Counted from the stretch's first letter, positions 17,370-27,003 are shown. The stretch: DNA of 64,000 bases from Vibrio sp. 99-70-13A1 (GCF_013114625.1 NZ_VTXD01000003.1:1-64000); one strand, 5' to 3'. Notes: generated by a model from the sequence alone, not told the origin. Translations and numbers: made by a program.

Positions 17370-17924
17370 TCAAGCGTGTACCAGCGCTTGAACAGACTGA
17401 CGATACTGATTTTGGTCTGTCATGCTAACTCCAAACTCGCTTCTTACAATCATGCCTTCAATGAAAGTCATAAGGATTTCAGTCTTCATCATCATTTGAG
17501 CCGCGTTCAAATTATCATTCAATTCTAGGCAGCCAATGACCGACTCTTTGAGCCACGCTTTATGCTGATAAGACAACATCGCAATAGTCTCTTCAGTTTC
17601 TTTGAATTCAGCTAAAGCATGCATGAACATACAGCCTTTAAAATCTGGCTGTTCAAACCAATCGAAATGCCAATCTAGCAAGGCGTTCAAACGATCCATT
17701 ACTGATGAATGACCATCTACCCTGCTCGCTAAACTCGATTCAAATCGTTGATGCCTTCTGGCTAAAACCGCTTCGATCAGCTTAGTTTTCGAACCAAAGT
17801 GGCGATACATCGACGTCTTCGAAACTTCTGCTGAATCTCTAATCATATCGACTCCAACTGCAGTATATCCGAACTGATTAAACAAGCTTTCTGCAACATC
17901 AAGAATATGTTCTTTCTTACTCAT
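17370..17924 (-). CDS. TetR family repressor divergent from HPP gene
   Basis: 184 residues. The N-terminal helix-turn-helix is canonical: FGYTAVGVDMIRDSAEVSKTSMYRHFGSK. The C-terminal half carries HFDWFEQPDFKGCMF, typical of the TetR group that pairs with small membrane or oxidoreductase genes. The intergenic region with the HPP gene contains two copies of a TACAGrTCTGTA palindrome, so autorepression and control of the HPP gene are likely. Confidence 0.85.
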   Translation of the reverse strand: MSKKEHILDVAESLFNQFGYTAVGVDMIRDSAEVSKTSMYRHFGSKTKLIEAVLARRHQRFESSLASRVDGHSSVMDRLNALLDWHFDWFEQPDFKGCMFMHALAEFKETEETIAMLSYQHKAWLKESVIGCLELNDNLNAAQMMMKTEILMTFIEGMIVRSEFGVSMTDQNQYRQSVQALVHA

Positions 17925-17959
17925 TCACTTTCCACGAATAAATGGGGTTGCACGGAGTG

Positions 17960-18001
17960 TACAGATCTGTATCATAAATGTCGAACAGTACAGGTCTGTA
18001 C
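17960..18001. promoter_or_regulatory. pair of TetR operators
   Basis: TACAGATCTGTA (17960-17971) is a perfect palindrome and GTACAGGTCTGTAC (17988-18001) a near-perfect one. Their centres are 29 bp apart, between the divergent TetR and HPP genes. Confidence 0.75.
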
Positions 18002-18058
18002 ACTTTGAATTATTTCTTGATACGCCCATTAGTTGCGCGTACCCAAAGGGGAAACATA

Positions 18059-18598
18059 ATGGAAAAATTAAAAGGTGGAGGCGCATTACCGCCACAGCCA
18101 ACATTCAGCCAGGTTTTTAAAGGGTTTCTTGGCGGTACTTTAGGCATTCTGGTTCTTTCACTCTTAGCTGAGTATTCAGGTTCTCCTTGGCTAATGGCAC
18201 CGTTTGGCGCAACCTGCGTGCTCATTTTTGCCGTACCTTCTTCTCCTTTGGCGCAACCAAGAAACGTTATTGGCGGGCATTTTATCTCTGCTGCTGTTGG
18301 GCTTGTGGCACTTTACGGTTTTGGTGATTCTTACATTGTGCTTTCACTTTCCGTTGGCACTGCAATTATGCTGATGCAATATTTCAGAGTGCTTCACCCA
18401 CCAGCAGGGGCAAACCCAATTGTGGTGATTCTGGCAGGAACCAGTGCTGTTGATTGGTCTTTTCTATTCACGCCTGTACTAGTGGGAAGCATTGCGCTAG
18501 TGGTTATAGGTTTGATAGTGAACAACACCTCAACTGCACAAAACTGGCCGGTATATTGGCATGGTGTGCCGACTAAAAGCACTTCTAGTAAGCAATGA
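18059..18598 (+). CDS. HPP family integral membrane protein
   Basis: 179 residues from the ATG at 18059, preceded by AAAGGGGAAAC; the frame reaches back to 17978 but that would run through the operators. Four or five hydrophobic segments, with the family signature FRVLHPPAGANP in the middle. HPP proteins include bacterial and chloroplast nitrite transporters; the substrate here is not shown. Expression is probably TetR-controlled. The stop codon lies inside the first unit of a 13-bp tandem repeat. Confidence 0.85.
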   Translation: MEKLKGGGALPPQPTFSQVFKGFLGGTLGILVLSLLAEYSGSPWLMAPFGATCVLIFAVPSSPLAQPRNVIGGHFISAAVGLVALYGFGDSYIVLSLSVGTAIMLMQYFRVLHPPAGANPIVVILAGTSAVDWSFLFTPVLVGSIALVVIGLIVNNTSTAQNWPVYWHGVPTKSTSSKQ

Positions 18599-18644
18599 TA
18601 AAATTCAATGATAAAATTCAATGATAAAATTCAATGATAAAAAG
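18593..18644. repeat. 13-bp tandem repeat over the HPP stop codon
   Basis: CAATGATAAAATT is repeated three times exactly, with a fourth partial copy. The first copy contains the last sense codon CAA and the TGA stop of the HPP gene. Confidence 0.9.
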
Positions 18645-18682
18645 CTTATTGAAATAATTTGTTGACCCAAAAACTGATCAGG

Positions 18683-18718
18683 ACTACCATTAATCGTCTT
18701 TTAACGATTAATGGTAGT
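18683..18718. promoter_or_regulatory. ArsR-type operator, 15-bp perfect inverted repeat
   Basis: ACTACCATTAATCGT and its exact reverse complement flank CTTTTA, ending five bases before the ArsR start codon. The core AATCGT-N6-ACGATT recurs upstream of the ACR3 gene at 19120-19137. Confidence 0.75.
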
Positions 18719-18723
18719 GAGTA

Positions 18724-19059
18724 ATGACTTCAACATGCCAACCATCACTGAATTGTCTTCTTCCTGAAAAAAACGAACAGCAAGAAAGTGATTTTGCCGC
18801 ATTAGCGAAAGCCCTCTCACACCCGGCACGCATCCGAATTCTCAGCATATTATCTGCATTAGAGAAATCGGGTGGCTGCTTGAATAGTGATCTTGTGACT
18901 GAGCTTGGACTCGCACAATCTACTGTTTCTGAACATTTACGCATTTTGAAAACATCGGGTTTTATCACGGCGGAATCGATTCCACCTAAGATGTGTTACC
19001 GCATAAATAGAGACACCATTAAACGTTTTGAAGGCATCATAGATAACGTTTTAAATTAA
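18724..19059 (+). CDS. arsR: ArsR family metalloregulator
   Basis: 111 residues with a winged helix-turn-helix: LAKALSHPARIRILSIL, then LGLAQSTVSEHLRILKTSGF. Cysteines near the N-terminus (STC, NCL) and in SGGCLNS and KMCYR could bind As(III), but the classic ELCVCDL site is absent, so the sensor site differs from the R773 type. It precedes an ACR3 arsenite exporter, and the same half-site appears before both genes, supporting an arsenic-responsive role. Confidence 0.82.
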   Translation: MTSTCQPSLNCLLPEKNEQQESDFAALAKALSHPARIRILSILSALEKSGGCLNSDLVTELGLAQSTVSEHLRILKTSGFITAESIPPKMCYRINRDTIKRFEGIIDNVLN

Positions 19060-19069
19060 TAGAATTCAC

Positions 19070-19107
19070 AAAGCACGCTCTGTAAATCAGCAATATGCGT
19101 GCTTTTT
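19070..19107 (+). terminator. terminator between arsR and acr3
   Basis: AAAGCACGC (19070-19078) pairs with GCGTGCTTT (19097-19105), followed by T residues. The exporter therefore probably uses its own promoter. Confidence 0.7.
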
Positions 19108-19119
19108 AATAAACATATT

Positions 19120-19137
19120 AATCGTATTTCGACGATT
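19120..19137. promoter_or_regulatory. second ArsR site upstream of acr3
   Basis: AATCGT, six bases, ACGATT: the same core and spacing as the site in front of arsR. It lies 52 bp before the ACR3 start. Confidence 0.65.
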
Positions 19138-19188
19138 TACGATTGGTAAACTTTTGTTTCCAACATAACCAAATCAGAGGTAATTGTT

Positions 19189-20241
19189 ATGCAACCAAAA
19201 CTCGGTTTTTTAGATAGATACTTAACATTGTGGATTTTTGCCGCGATGGGGATTGGGGTATTGTTTGGCATTCTATTTCCACAGATTGAGCAATGGAATG
19301 AATCCATGTCTGTTGGCACAACCAATATACCACTCGCGATTGGCTTGATTTTAATGATGTATCCACCTTTGGCTAAAGTGAATTACAGCCTGCTAGGTAC
19401 CGTTGTTAAAGATAAACAAGCCATCAAACTGTCACTTATCATGAACTGGATTGTTGGCCCTATCTTGATGTTCGTGCTGGCTATTACTTTCCTAGGTGAT
19501 CACCCAGGATACATGGTAGGCGTGATCCTGATTGGTTTGGCTCGATGTGTAGCTATGGTTCTGGTTTGGAACGATATCGGCGGCGGTAACAAAGAATACG
19601 GCGCAGCATTGGTTGCATTGAACAGTGCATTCCAAGTCGTCACCTACAGCTTCATGGCATGGTTGTTCATTAGTGTTCTTCCACCAGTATTTGGCTATGA
19701 AGGCATGATGGTTGATATCTCGATGATTGATATTGCACACAGCGTGCTTATCTATCTTGGTATCCCATTCTTAGCCGGTTTCTTAAGCCGTAAGATCCTT
19801 GTGTCGATGAAAGGCGAGCAGTGGTACAACGAGATATTCATTCCGCGCATTTCACCAATGACTTTGATTGCGCTATTGGCAACTATCGTTCTGATGTTCA
19901 GCCTGAAAGGTGAAATGATTGTTGAACTGCCAATGGATGTTTTACTTATTGCTGTGCCACTGACCATCTATTTCACAGTTATGTTCTTCATCAGCTTCTT
20001 CATTGGTAAGAAGATGGGCATTGCTTACGACAAAAATGCTTCGATTGCTTTCACGGCAACGGGTAATAACTTTGAACTCGCCATTGCGATCGCTATTTCA
20101 GTATTCGGTATTAACTCAGACCAAGCGTTTGCTGGTGTGATAGGTCCTCTGATTGAAGTACCCGTATTGATTTACTTAGTGAATGTGGCTCTAAAAATGA
20201 AAGAAAAATACTACCCACAGACGGGAACGGCTGAATCATAA
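19189..20241 (+). CDS. acr3: ACR3 family arsenite efflux permease
   Basis: 350 residues with about ten transmembrane helices. The ACR3 signature [18 protein letters not shown] carries the essential Cys120, and [12 protein letters not shown] is the second conserved segment with its Glu. Family members export As(OH)3 by exchange with protons. No arsenate reductase or ArsA is next to it. Control by the adjacent ArsR is supported by the shared palindrome, and a terminator follows at 20291. Confidence 0.93.
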   Translation: MQPKLGFLDRYLTLWIFAAMGIGVLFGILFPQIEQWNESMSVGTTNIPLAIGLILMMYPPLAKVNYSLLGTVVKDKQAIKLSLIMNWIVGPILMFVLAITFLGDHPGYMVGVILIGLARCVAMVLVWNDIGGGNKEYGAALVALNSAFQVVTYSFMAWLFISVLPPVFGYEGMMVDISMIDIAHSVLIYLGIPFLAGFLSRKILVSMKGEQWYNEIFIPRISPMTLIALLATIVLMFSLKGEMIVELPMDVLLIAVPLTIYFTVMFFISFFIGKKMGIAYDKNASIAFTATGNNFELAIAIAISVFGINSDQAFAGVIGPLIEVPVLIYLVNVALKMKEKYYPQTGTAES

Positions 20242-20290
20242 CTCGTACTCAGCGACCTTAAGGGCGATAAGATAAGCCCTACAAAAAAAT

Positions 20291-20326
20291 AGCCGTGCCA
20301 GTATAAAACTGACACGGCTTTTTTAT
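20291..20326 (+). terminator. terminator after acr3
   Basis: AGCCGTG-CAGT pairs with ACTG-CACGGCT around ATAAA, followed by six T residues. Confidence 0.8.
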
Positions 20327-20406
20327 TGTTCACTACGCTGATTTAATCAGATAGAGAAAGATTCGAACTTAAATTCATCAGCAAGCATTCAAAAACAGAA
20401 GTCACG

Positions 20407-21300
20407 TTATTCGCTGTTATCTGCCCAATTGAACTTGCTTTCATCCACCCCTTCTTTCGCTTCTTTAATTCGCTCTCGTCTAAAGCGCTCTTCAGCACGA
20501 GCATCGTCAATTTCTTTCATGATAGCGTCAATATCAGCTTCACTATCGAGCTCTTGGAATTCACCAGTCAGTTCTGTCTCTGGCGTCAACTCGCCTTTTT
20601 CATACAGAGCCCACATTTCTTTGGCGTATTCGGTTGTTAATAGTTCTGGTGCGAATTGCCCGTAATATTGACGGATATTGTCGACATCTCTCGCTAACAT
20701 CCATTCGGCGTTATTGTTGGCAGACGCATCAACCGCTTGGGGTAAATCAATAATGACCGGTCCATGCTCATCCACTAACACATTAAATTCAGATAAATCG
20801 CCATGAATGATGCCCGCGCAAAGCATCTTCGCGACATAGCCCATCATTGTATTATGGTCTCGCACCGCTTGCTCAGCAGGGATCTCTACGTCATTCAATC
20901 GAGGAGCGACATACCCTTCGTCATCAGTCACGAGTTCCATAAGAAGAACACCGTCAAAACAGCCAAAAGGTTCTGGTACTCTTACGCCAGCTGCTGCCAG
21001 TTTATATAACGCATCCACTTCTGCGCTTTGCCACACTTTTTCCTGCTGTTCTCGACCAAAGCCAGAGCCTTTTTCCATCGCTCTTGCTCGGCGGCTATTT
21101 CGAACTTTACGACCCTCACGGTATGCCACGGCTTGCTTGAAGCTGCGTTGGCTTGCCTCCTTGTACACTTTGGCACAACGGATCGTATCGCCACAACGTA
21201 CAACGTACACTGAAGCCTCTTTGCCACTCATTAATTGGCTTTTCACCTCATCGACTAAACCATCGTCAACTAGAGGCTGTATTCTCTTAGGTATTTTCAT
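20407..21300 (-). CDS. RIO1-type serine protein kinase (PA4780-like)
   Basis: 297 residues from the ATG at 21300, preceded by AAGGATGCT; an upstream extension to 21438 would overlap the LysR gene and is not family-like. Key elements: SGKEASVYV phosphate loop near 25-33, Lys44 (CAK), catalytic HGDLSEFN (166-173) and metal-binding IIDLPQ with Asp185. The C-terminus is a charged Asp/Glu/Arg helix. Bacterial RIO1 homologues are widespread in gamma-proteobacteria, with poorly defined targets. Confidence 0.88.
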   Translation of the reverse strand: MKIPKRIQPLVDDGLVDEVKSQLMSGKEASVYVVRCGDTIRCAKVYKEASQRSFKQAVAYREGRKVRNSRRARAMEKGSGFGREQQEKVWQSAEVDALYKLAAAGVRVPEPFGCFDGVLLMELVTDDEGYVAPRLNDVEIPAEQAVRDHNTMMGYVAKMLCAGIIHGDLSEFNVLVDEHGPVIIDLPQAVDASANNNAEWMLARDVDNIRQYYGQFAPELLTTEYAKEMWALYEKGELTPETELTGEFQELDSEADIDAIMKEIDDARAEERFRRERIKEAKEGVDESKFNWADNSE

Positions 21301-21401
21301 AGCATCCTTATACCCTAGTTCTCTGATAGATGTAATCTTAAGCTGTGTTCTGGCTTCTATTAATTCAACAAAGTCTTTTATTAATTCAACCTCGCCTCCG
21401 A

Positions 21402-22283
21402 TTAATCCAGCAAAGTCTTCAATTTGTCTTCCAACCAAAGCTGAGCAGGTCCTTTCACCTGTAATTTAGAAGTGACGAGATCAACAGGTGGGCTCCAAGC
21501 TTTATGATCAAAAGAGCTATTAATTTCGACTAAGGTTTTATTTTTAATTTCCGCTTCCACCATATGCTGAGGCAAATACGCCCAGCCAGCTTTACTATTT
21601 AAAACAATGTCTTTGATTGCTCTAAAGCTAGTCGACCACCAAATCTTACCTGCAATGGTCGGAAATTGGTCAATAAGCCCTCCATTATTGCCTCTTAAAA
21701 CAAACTGTCTATATATAATAAAGTCACTCACTCGCGCTTCATCAAGCTCTGCTAAAGGGTGGTCAGGGTGACAAACCGCATAGAAAGGTAAGCTACCGAT
21801 AAAGCATGGATCAGCATCCATATTAAAGTTCAAATCAGTAAACATAAGACCAATATCAGCGCGTGATTCTTCAATTAATCCTGTCACATCGGTACTTGCC
21901 GTGGAGATAAGCTCAATTTCGGTGGCAGGAAATGTCTGGCTAAATTCATCAAGGATCTTCGCAAAAGAAGGCAAAAGTAATGCATCATCAAAGGCAATTC
22001 TCACTAACCCTTCTTCATTATTGCCTATCGCATTAACCGTCACATTAAGGTCTTCAACCTGTAAGACAATGGCTTTCACTTGTTTAAAAAGCTGCTCGCC
22101 TTCTGCGGTTAGCGTGGGTTTTCGTGTTGAACGGTCAAATAACTGAACATCGAAATCAATCTCCAGGTTACTGATCCCTTGGCTTACGGCTGACTGTACT
22201 TTTCCTAGCTTACGTGCGCTGGCAGAAAAAGACCCAAGCTCCACAGCCGCAACAAACATCCTGAGTTGTTCAATGTTATACAT
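21402..22283 (-). CDS. LysR family regulator divergent from PACE pump
   Basis: 293 residues, a full-length LysR protein: helix-turn-helix in FVAAVELGSFSASARKLGKVQSAVSQGISNLE, then an effector domain (about 90-290). The layout LysR-divergent-PACE is the same as AceR-aceI in Acinetobacter, where the regulator senses chlorhexidine or polyamines and activates the pump. That function is inferred by analogy. Confidence 0.87.
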   Translation of the reverse strand: MYNIEQLRMFVAAVELGSFSASARKLGKVQSAVSQGISNLEIDFDVQLFDRSTRKPTLTAEGEQLFKQVKAIVLQVEDLNVTVNAIGNNEEGLVRIAFDDALLLPSFAKILDEFSQTFPATEIELISTASTDVTGLIEESRADIGLMFTDLNFNMDADPCFIGSLPFYAVCHPDHPLAELDEARVSDFIIYRQFVLRGNNGGLIDQFPTIAGKIWWSTSFRAIKDIVLNSKAGWAYLPQHMVEAEIKNKTLVEINSSFDHKAWSPPVDLVTSKLQVKGPAQLWLEDKLKTLLD

Positions 22284-22334
22284 CTCGCTTACCTTCTTCT
22301 TTAACCCAGCTCAAACCATCAGTAATAGTGATGG

Positions 22335-22351
22335 TTATAATCTTTTTATAA
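22335..22351. promoter_or_regulatory. possible LysR binding site before the PACE gene
   Basis: TTATAA, five bases, TTATAA forms a dyad compatible with a T-N11-A LysR box, midway between the divergent genes. AT-rich, so modest confidence. Confidence 0.35.
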
Positions 22352-22413
22352 TCACAAATAAAGATATTATCTCACCCAGACAATCAATATACGCAACAAA
22401 TTAGAGAAAACGT

Positions 22414-22845
22414 ATGTCACATAAAGAACGAATTTTACACATGGTTCTATTTGAACTTATTGCTCTGGTAATAATGGCAGGGCTTGCAACCTATATTACC
22501 GGCAATGGCGCGGGGGAAATGGCTGGCTTAGCTCTTTCGATGTCGTTAATCGCGATGGGATGGAATTATCTTTATAACTTTGGTTACGACAAAGTTTTCG
22601 GTGCAGACCGCAGTAAGAGAACAAAGTCAGTGAGGGTATTGCACGGGCTTGGTTTTGAATTAGGTTTACTAGTAATGACGCTGCCTGTACTGATGTGGGT
22701 ACTACAACTTGACTTCTTAACCGTATTTATCATGGATATTGGTTTAGTGATTTTCTTTGTTCTGTACGCTATTGGATTCAACTGGACTTACGATTCGGTT
22801 AGAACTCAGTTGGTCGAAAAAGGCAAAGTTGCAGCTTTGGTTTAA
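22414..22845 (+). CDS. PACE family efflux transporter (AceI-like)
   Basis: 143 residues with four transmembrane helices arranged as two bacterial transmembrane pair domains. The diagnostic RxxxHxxxFE-type motif is R6-I-L-H9-M-V-L-F13-E14, with Glu14 matching the proton-coupling Glu of AceI. The second copy is RVLHGLGFELG, and WNYLYNFGYDK and FNWTYD close each pair. The family exports biocides such as chlorhexidine and short-chain diamines. The stop codon lies within the first unit of a 20-bp tandem repeat. Confidence 0.92.
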   Translation: MSHKERILHMVLFELIALVIMAGLATYITGNGAGEMAGLALSMSLIAMGWNYLYNFGYDKVFGADRSKRTKSVRVLHGLGFELGLLVMTLPVLMWVLQLDFLTVFIMDIGLVIFFVLYAIGFNWTYDSVRTQLVEKGKVAALV

Positions 22846-22931
22846 CTATCACAGCTCTGGTTTAACTATCACAGCTTTGGTTTAACCGCTGCAGCTTTAA
22901 TTTAACCATTACAGCTCTGGTTTAATCCATT
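22832..22931. repeat. 20-bp tandem repeat over the PACE stop codon
   Basis: Five units starting at 22832, 22852, 22872, 22892 and 22912, each beginning CAGCT. The first two differ at one base and the later ones drift. The first unit carries the last codons and TAA of the PACE gene. Confidence 0.9.
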
Positions 22932-23329
22932 GATAAACGGCACGACAAGCTTGGAACATTTCCAATATACATAATGGCTGGTAACTATTTTTACCAGCCA
23001 TTAGCGCTTTTACCAGACATTAACACTTTCAATCGGAACCTCAGTGTAATTATTCACCACTCACGCAGCAGTATCACAAAACTCCTCCAACCAGTTGTAC
23101 ATTCACATTCATAAGCGTAGTTTTAGCCCCCATAACAGATTCATTTGGAATAAAACACTTTCAAATGAGCCCCGCCTAATGAGCAAAGTTGCTCTATTTA
23201 ACAATTAACGCTCCTTTCATTAACAAATTCATGCTCAAACACTCACTTTTAATGTTCGTTTGTTTTCGAATTCGCAAATTTATGCAAAATACACCCTGCT
23301 AAATAAGCACAACTAACAAGGACTCGAAC
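22932..23329. other. glpF upstream region
   Basis: About 400 bp without a gene. It contains a loose dyad around TACCAGCCATTAGCGC, and near 23250 a GlpR-like half-site. The glpF ribosome binding site AAGGA lies just before 23330. Confidence 0.4.
23250..23270. promoter_or_regulatory. possible GlpR operator before glpF
   Basis: TAATGTTCGTTTG resembles the left half of the E. coli GlpR operator (TATGTTCGAT...), while the right half TTTTCGAA is poorly matched. A related ATGTTC...ATGCTCGTTCG pair occurs before glpD at 27080-27100. Confidence 0.3.
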
Positions 23330-24190
23330 ATGACAACAAACAAACACCCCTCCTTATTTGGAGAGTGCCTCGCGGAATTTATTGGTACTGGGCTGCTGAT
23401 ATTCTTTGGCGTAGGCTGCGTGGCTGCACTGGTTTTAACAGGCGCAACATTTGGACAGTGGGAAATTAGTATTATTTGGGGCTTTGGTGTCTCTATTGCT
23501 ATCTACTGTACTGCTGGCGTTTCTGGTGCACACATCAACCCTGCGGTAACCATTGCCTTAGCTATGTTCCACGGCTTTGATAAGGCGAAAGTTGTACCTT
23601 ACATTATCTCTCAATTACTTGGCGCATTTTGCTCTGCGGCTTTAGTTTACAGCCTCTACAGCAACTTATTTACTGACTACGAAATCGCAAACAACTTCGT
23701 TCGTAGCAGCCAAGATGCTCTATCAACTGCTGGTATTTTCTCGACATACCCACATGCTTCACTTTCTTTCTTCGGCGCTTTTGCTGTGGAATTCGTGATT
23801 ACAGCAGTACTGATGTTCGCTATTTTGGCTCTAGGTGATGAAAACAACGGCGCATCACGCGGCGCAATGAACCCATTACTGATTGGTATTTTAATCGCAG
23901 TGATCGGTGGCTCACTAGGTCCACTGACTGGTTTCGCTATGAACCCAGCTCGTGATTTTGGACCAAAACTCTTCGCTTACTTTGCAGGCTGGGAATTCGC
24001 ACTGACTGGTGCACGTGATATTCCATACTTCATCGTACCTATTCTTGCTCCTATTGCTGGTGCATGTTTTGGTGGCTGGTTATATCCGAAAGCGATTGCG
24101 GCTTACCTACCAGTTGAAGGACAAGGCTGCACAATCCCAAACCAATGTGACACAGAAGAAGAAAAAGAAGCTGAACAAGCTCGAGCTTAA
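23330..24190 (+). CDS. glpF: glycerol facilitator, aquaglyceroporin
   Basis: 286 residues, six transmembrane helices and two half-helices with NPA boxes at Asn70-Pro-Ala and Asn205-Pro-Ala. The second is followed by RDFGPK, the Asp being the mark of glycerol facilitators over water-only aquaporins. It admits glycerol by facilitated diffusion, trapped by the kinase encoded next. The C-terminal tail is acidic (EEEKEAEQ). Confidence 0.95.
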   Translation: MTTNKHPSLFGECLAEFIGTGLLIFFGVGCVAALVLTGATFGQWEISIIWGFGVSIAIYCTAGVSGAHINPAVTIALAMFHGFDKAKVVPYIISQLLGAFCSAALVYSLYSNLFTDYEIANNFVRSSQDALSTAGIFSTYPHASLSFFGAFAVEFVITAVLMFAILALGDENNGASRGAMNPLLIGILIAVIGGSLGPLTGFAMNPARDFGPKLFAYFAGWEFALTGARDIPYFIVPILAPIAGACFGGWLYPKAIAAYLPVEGQGCTIPNQCDTEEEKEAEQARA

Positions 24191-24238
24191 ATTTTTGCTA
24201 TGAGCTGTTGGCCATGAACTGTTAGCTATCGCCTAGAA

Positions 24239-24280
24239 GCCATAAGCCATAAGCCATAAGCCATAAGCCATAAGCCATAA
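24239..24280. repeat. 7-bp tandem repeat, GCCATAA x6
   Basis: Six exact copies between glpF and glpK, just past the end of glpF. Confidence 0.95.
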
Positions 24281-24330
24281 GCACTCTACATTGACTAAAA
24301 TATAAATAACGAAACAAAAGGATTCTTACC

Positions 24331-25854
24331 ATGACCGAGCAAAAATACATTGTTGCACTAGACCAAGGCACAACCAGTTCTCGCGCTGTAATCCTCGACC
24401 ATGATGCAAACGTCGTGAGCTCTTCTCAAAGAGAATTCACACAGATTTACCCGAAAGCGGGCTGGGTTGAGCATGATCCAATGGAAATTTGGGCAACGCA
24501 AAGCTCTACGTTAGTTGAAGCATTAGCAAAAACAGGTATTCGTAGTGACGAACTAGCCGGTATTGGTATTACCAACCAACGTGAAACTACGATTGTATGG
24601 AATAAAGAAACGGGTAAGCCAGTTTATAATGCGATTGTATGGCAATGTCGTCGTACTGCAGATATTTGTGAAGACCTTAAAGCACGCGGTTTAGAAGACT
24701 ACGTTCGTGATAATACTGGTTTAGTCCTTGACCCGTATTTCTCAGGAACCAAAGTAAAATGGATTCTAGACAACGTGGAAGGTGCGCGCGAAGAAGCAGA
24801 AGAAGGGAAATTACTTTTCGGTACAGTTGATACTTGGCTAGTTTGGAAGATGACACAAGGTCGCGTGCATGTAACGGACTACACCAATGCTTCACGTACC
24901 ATGTTATTTAATATCAATGACTTATGCTGGGATCAAAAGCTACTTGATGAAATGGGTATTCCAGCATCAATGATGCCTGAAGTAAAACGCTCTTCAGAAG
25001 TTTATGGTCAAACGAACTTAGGTGGTAAAGGCGGAACGCGTATTCCAATCGCAGGCATTGCAGGTGACCAACAGGCTGCATTGTTTGGTCAAATGTGTGT
25101 AGAAGCGGGTCAAGCGAAGAACACTTATGGCACGGGCTGCTTCTTATTGATGAACACTGGCAAAGAAAAAGTGACGTCTAAGAATGGTCTACTGACTACT
25201 CTAGCCTGTGGTCCTCAAGGTGAACCTGCTTACGCACTAGAAGGTGCAGTATTCATGGGTGGGGCTTCAATCCAGTGGTTACGCGATGAAATGAAGTTAC
25301 TTGCCGATGCAAAAGATTCTGAATACTTTGCAACAAAAGTGGATTCTTCAAACGGCGTGTACGTAGTTCCTGCATTCACCGGTTTAGGCGCACCATATTG
25401 GGATGCTTACGCTCGCGGCACCATTGTTGGTTTGACTCGTGGTGTTAACTCTAACCACATCATCCGAGCGACCCTAGAAGGTATTGCCTACCAAACTCGT
25501 GATGTACTCGATGCGATGCAAGCGGACTCTGGTATTAAACTGGCGAACCTTCGTGTTGATGGTGGCGCGGTTGCGAACAACTTCTTAATGCAATTCCAAT
25601 CTGATGTATTGGACACAGAAGTTCATAGGCCTGAAGTAACGGAAGTGACAGCTTTAGGTGCTGCTTACCTTGCAGGTCTTGCTGTTGGCTTCTGGGATAG
25701 CATTGATGAGCTGCAAAACAAAGCAGTATTGGATCGCACTTTCGAACCTCATCACGACGAAGAGAAACGCGCACGTCGTTACAAAGGTTGGAAGCGAGCA
25801 ATCAAGTGTGCGCAAACTTGGTCTGAGCTTCATGATGATGAAGACGTTGAATAA
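24331..25854 (+). CDS. glpK: glycerol kinase
   Basis: 507 residues, the standard length of this FGGY-family kinase. ATP-binding [11 protein letters not shown] at the N-terminus, [11 protein letters not shown], the [13 protein letters not shown] segment and [21 protein letters not shown] are family hallmarks. It phosphorylates glycerol to glycerol-3-phosphate in the cytoplasm. Start supported by AAAGGA. It is likely co-transcribed with glpF, with a terminator right after it. Confidence 0.97.
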   Translation: MTEQKYIVALDQGTTSSRAVILDHDANVVSSSQREFTQIYPKAGWVEHDPMEIWATQSSTLVEALAKTGIRSDELAGIGITNQRETTIVWNKETGKPVYNAIVWQCRRTADICEDLKARGLEDYVRDNTGLVLDPYFSGTKVKWILDNVEGAREEAEEGKLLFGTVDTWLVWKMTQGRVHVTDYTNASRTMLFNINDLCWDQKLLDEMGIPASMMPEVKRSSEVYGQTNLGGKGGTRIPIAGIAGDQQAALFGQMCVEAGQAKNTYGTGCFLLMNTGKEKVTSKNGLLTTLACGPQGEPAYALEGAVFMGGASIQWLRDEMKLLADAKDSEYFATKVDSSNGVYVVPAFTGLGAPYWDAYARGTIVGLTRGVNSNHIIRATLEGIAYQTRDVLDAMQADSGIKLANLRVDGGAVANNFLMQFQSDVLDTEVHRPEVTEVTALGAAYLAGLAVGFWDSIDELQNKAVLDRTFEPHHDEEKRARRYKGWKRAIKCAQTWSELHDDEDVE

Positions 25855-25876
25855 CTCAATTTAATAAAATGACATC

Positions 25877-25904
25877 AAAGAGCATCTATTTAGGTGCTCT
25901 TTTT
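25877..25904 (+). terminator. terminator after glpK
   Basis: AAAGAGCA pairs with TGCTCTTT around a short loop and runs into TTTTT. Confidence 0.8.
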
Positions 25905-26071
25905 ACTTATTAGCTCCCAAGTTTTTGTATTTACGCCCCCTTTTTGGACTTTAAACCATAATTACTGACTTTCGTCACTTCTCTACACTCTCCAATTCGA
26001 GCACAATAGCGTGAGTATATATTTTCGAATTTGATGCACTAGAGCTTTTTCTGTGTGCGAAGGAGTGGTAA

Positions 26072-26857
26072 TTGAAACAAATACCAAGACACCAGCAAAT
26101 TGTTGATCTGGTGAAAACACAAGGATATGTCAGCACAGACGAGTTGGTTGAGAAGTTTGAGGTGAGCCCACAAACCATTCGTAGAGATCTCAATGAACTG
26201 GCAGATAGTAATAAAATTCGCCGTTACCATGGTGGGGCAACCATTCCTCTGAGTTCTGAAAACACCTCATACAATACTCGTAAAGCACTAAACTTTAATG
26301 AGAAAGATGTCATTGCAGAAGATTTAGTCAAGCATATTCCTGATGGCGCGACATTATTTGTGGACATCGGCACTACGCCAGAAGCGGTCGCTCGCGCACT
26401 CAACAAAAATCATAAACAATTACGCGTTGTCACGAACAACATCAATGTAGCTAGTATTCTGTTTCCCAATCCTGAAATTAAAGTGATTCTTGCCGGTGGT
26501 GAAGTCCGCAGCCACGATGGCGGGATTGTAGGGGAAGCAACCCTAGATTTTGTTAAACAATTCAGCCTGGATTTCGGTATTTTAGGGGTCAGTGGTATCG
26601 ACTTTGATGGTTCGCTGCTTGATTTTGATTACCATGAAGTACGAGTGAAACAAGCCATCATCGACAATAGCCGCAGCATTTTCCTTGCGGTTGACCATAC
26701 AAAATTTGGGCGCAACGCGATGGTTAAGTTGGGTCACATCACTCAAGCTCACATGGTGTTTACTAACCAACAGCCACCACAAGAAATTCTCAGCATTCTC
26801 AATGAGTCATCGATTCCTTTAGAAGTCATCGAAACAGGTAACATTCCTTCTGAATAA
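26072..26857 (+). CDS. glpR: glycerol-3-phosphate regulon repressor, DeoR family
   Basis: 261 residues starting at a TTG codon, supported by AAGGAGTGG seven bases upstream and by the match of the opening MKQ-x-x-RH to E. coli GlpR. Helix-turn-helix: GYVSTDELVEKFEVSPQTIRRDL. The sensor domain has DIGTTPEAVA and the FDYHEVRVKQAII region seen in GlpR. It represses glp genes and is released by glycerol-3-phosphate. It has its own promoter region and a following terminator. Confidence 0.93.
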   Translation: MKQIPRHQQIVDLVKTQGYVSTDELVEKFEVSPQTIRRDLNELADSNKIRRYHGGATIPLSSENTSYNTRKALNFNEKDVIAEDLVKHIPDGATLFVDIGTTPEAVARALNKNHKQLRVVTNNINVASILFPNPEIKVILAGGEVRSHDGGIVGEATLDFVKQFSLDFGILGVSGIDFDGSLLDFDYHEVRVKQAIIDNSRSIFLAVDHTKFGRNAMVKLGHITQAHMVFTNQQPPQEILSILNESSIPLEVIETGNIPSE

Positions 26858-26969
26858 TCTAATCGTCGAATAGCTAAACCGTTGAACCGCTAAATAGTTA
26901 GTTAGCTGAAAAGCCATAACCGAATTCGATGATAGGAGTGTTTACTTCTATACTCAGTAAAACCTCATT

Positions 26970-27003
26970 AAACCTCTTCTTATTTATAAGTAGAGGTTTT
27001 TTT
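26970..27003 (+). terminator. terminator after glpR
   Basis: AAACCTC and GAGGTTT enclose an inner CTTA/TAAG stem, followed by a run of T. Confidence 0.8.
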
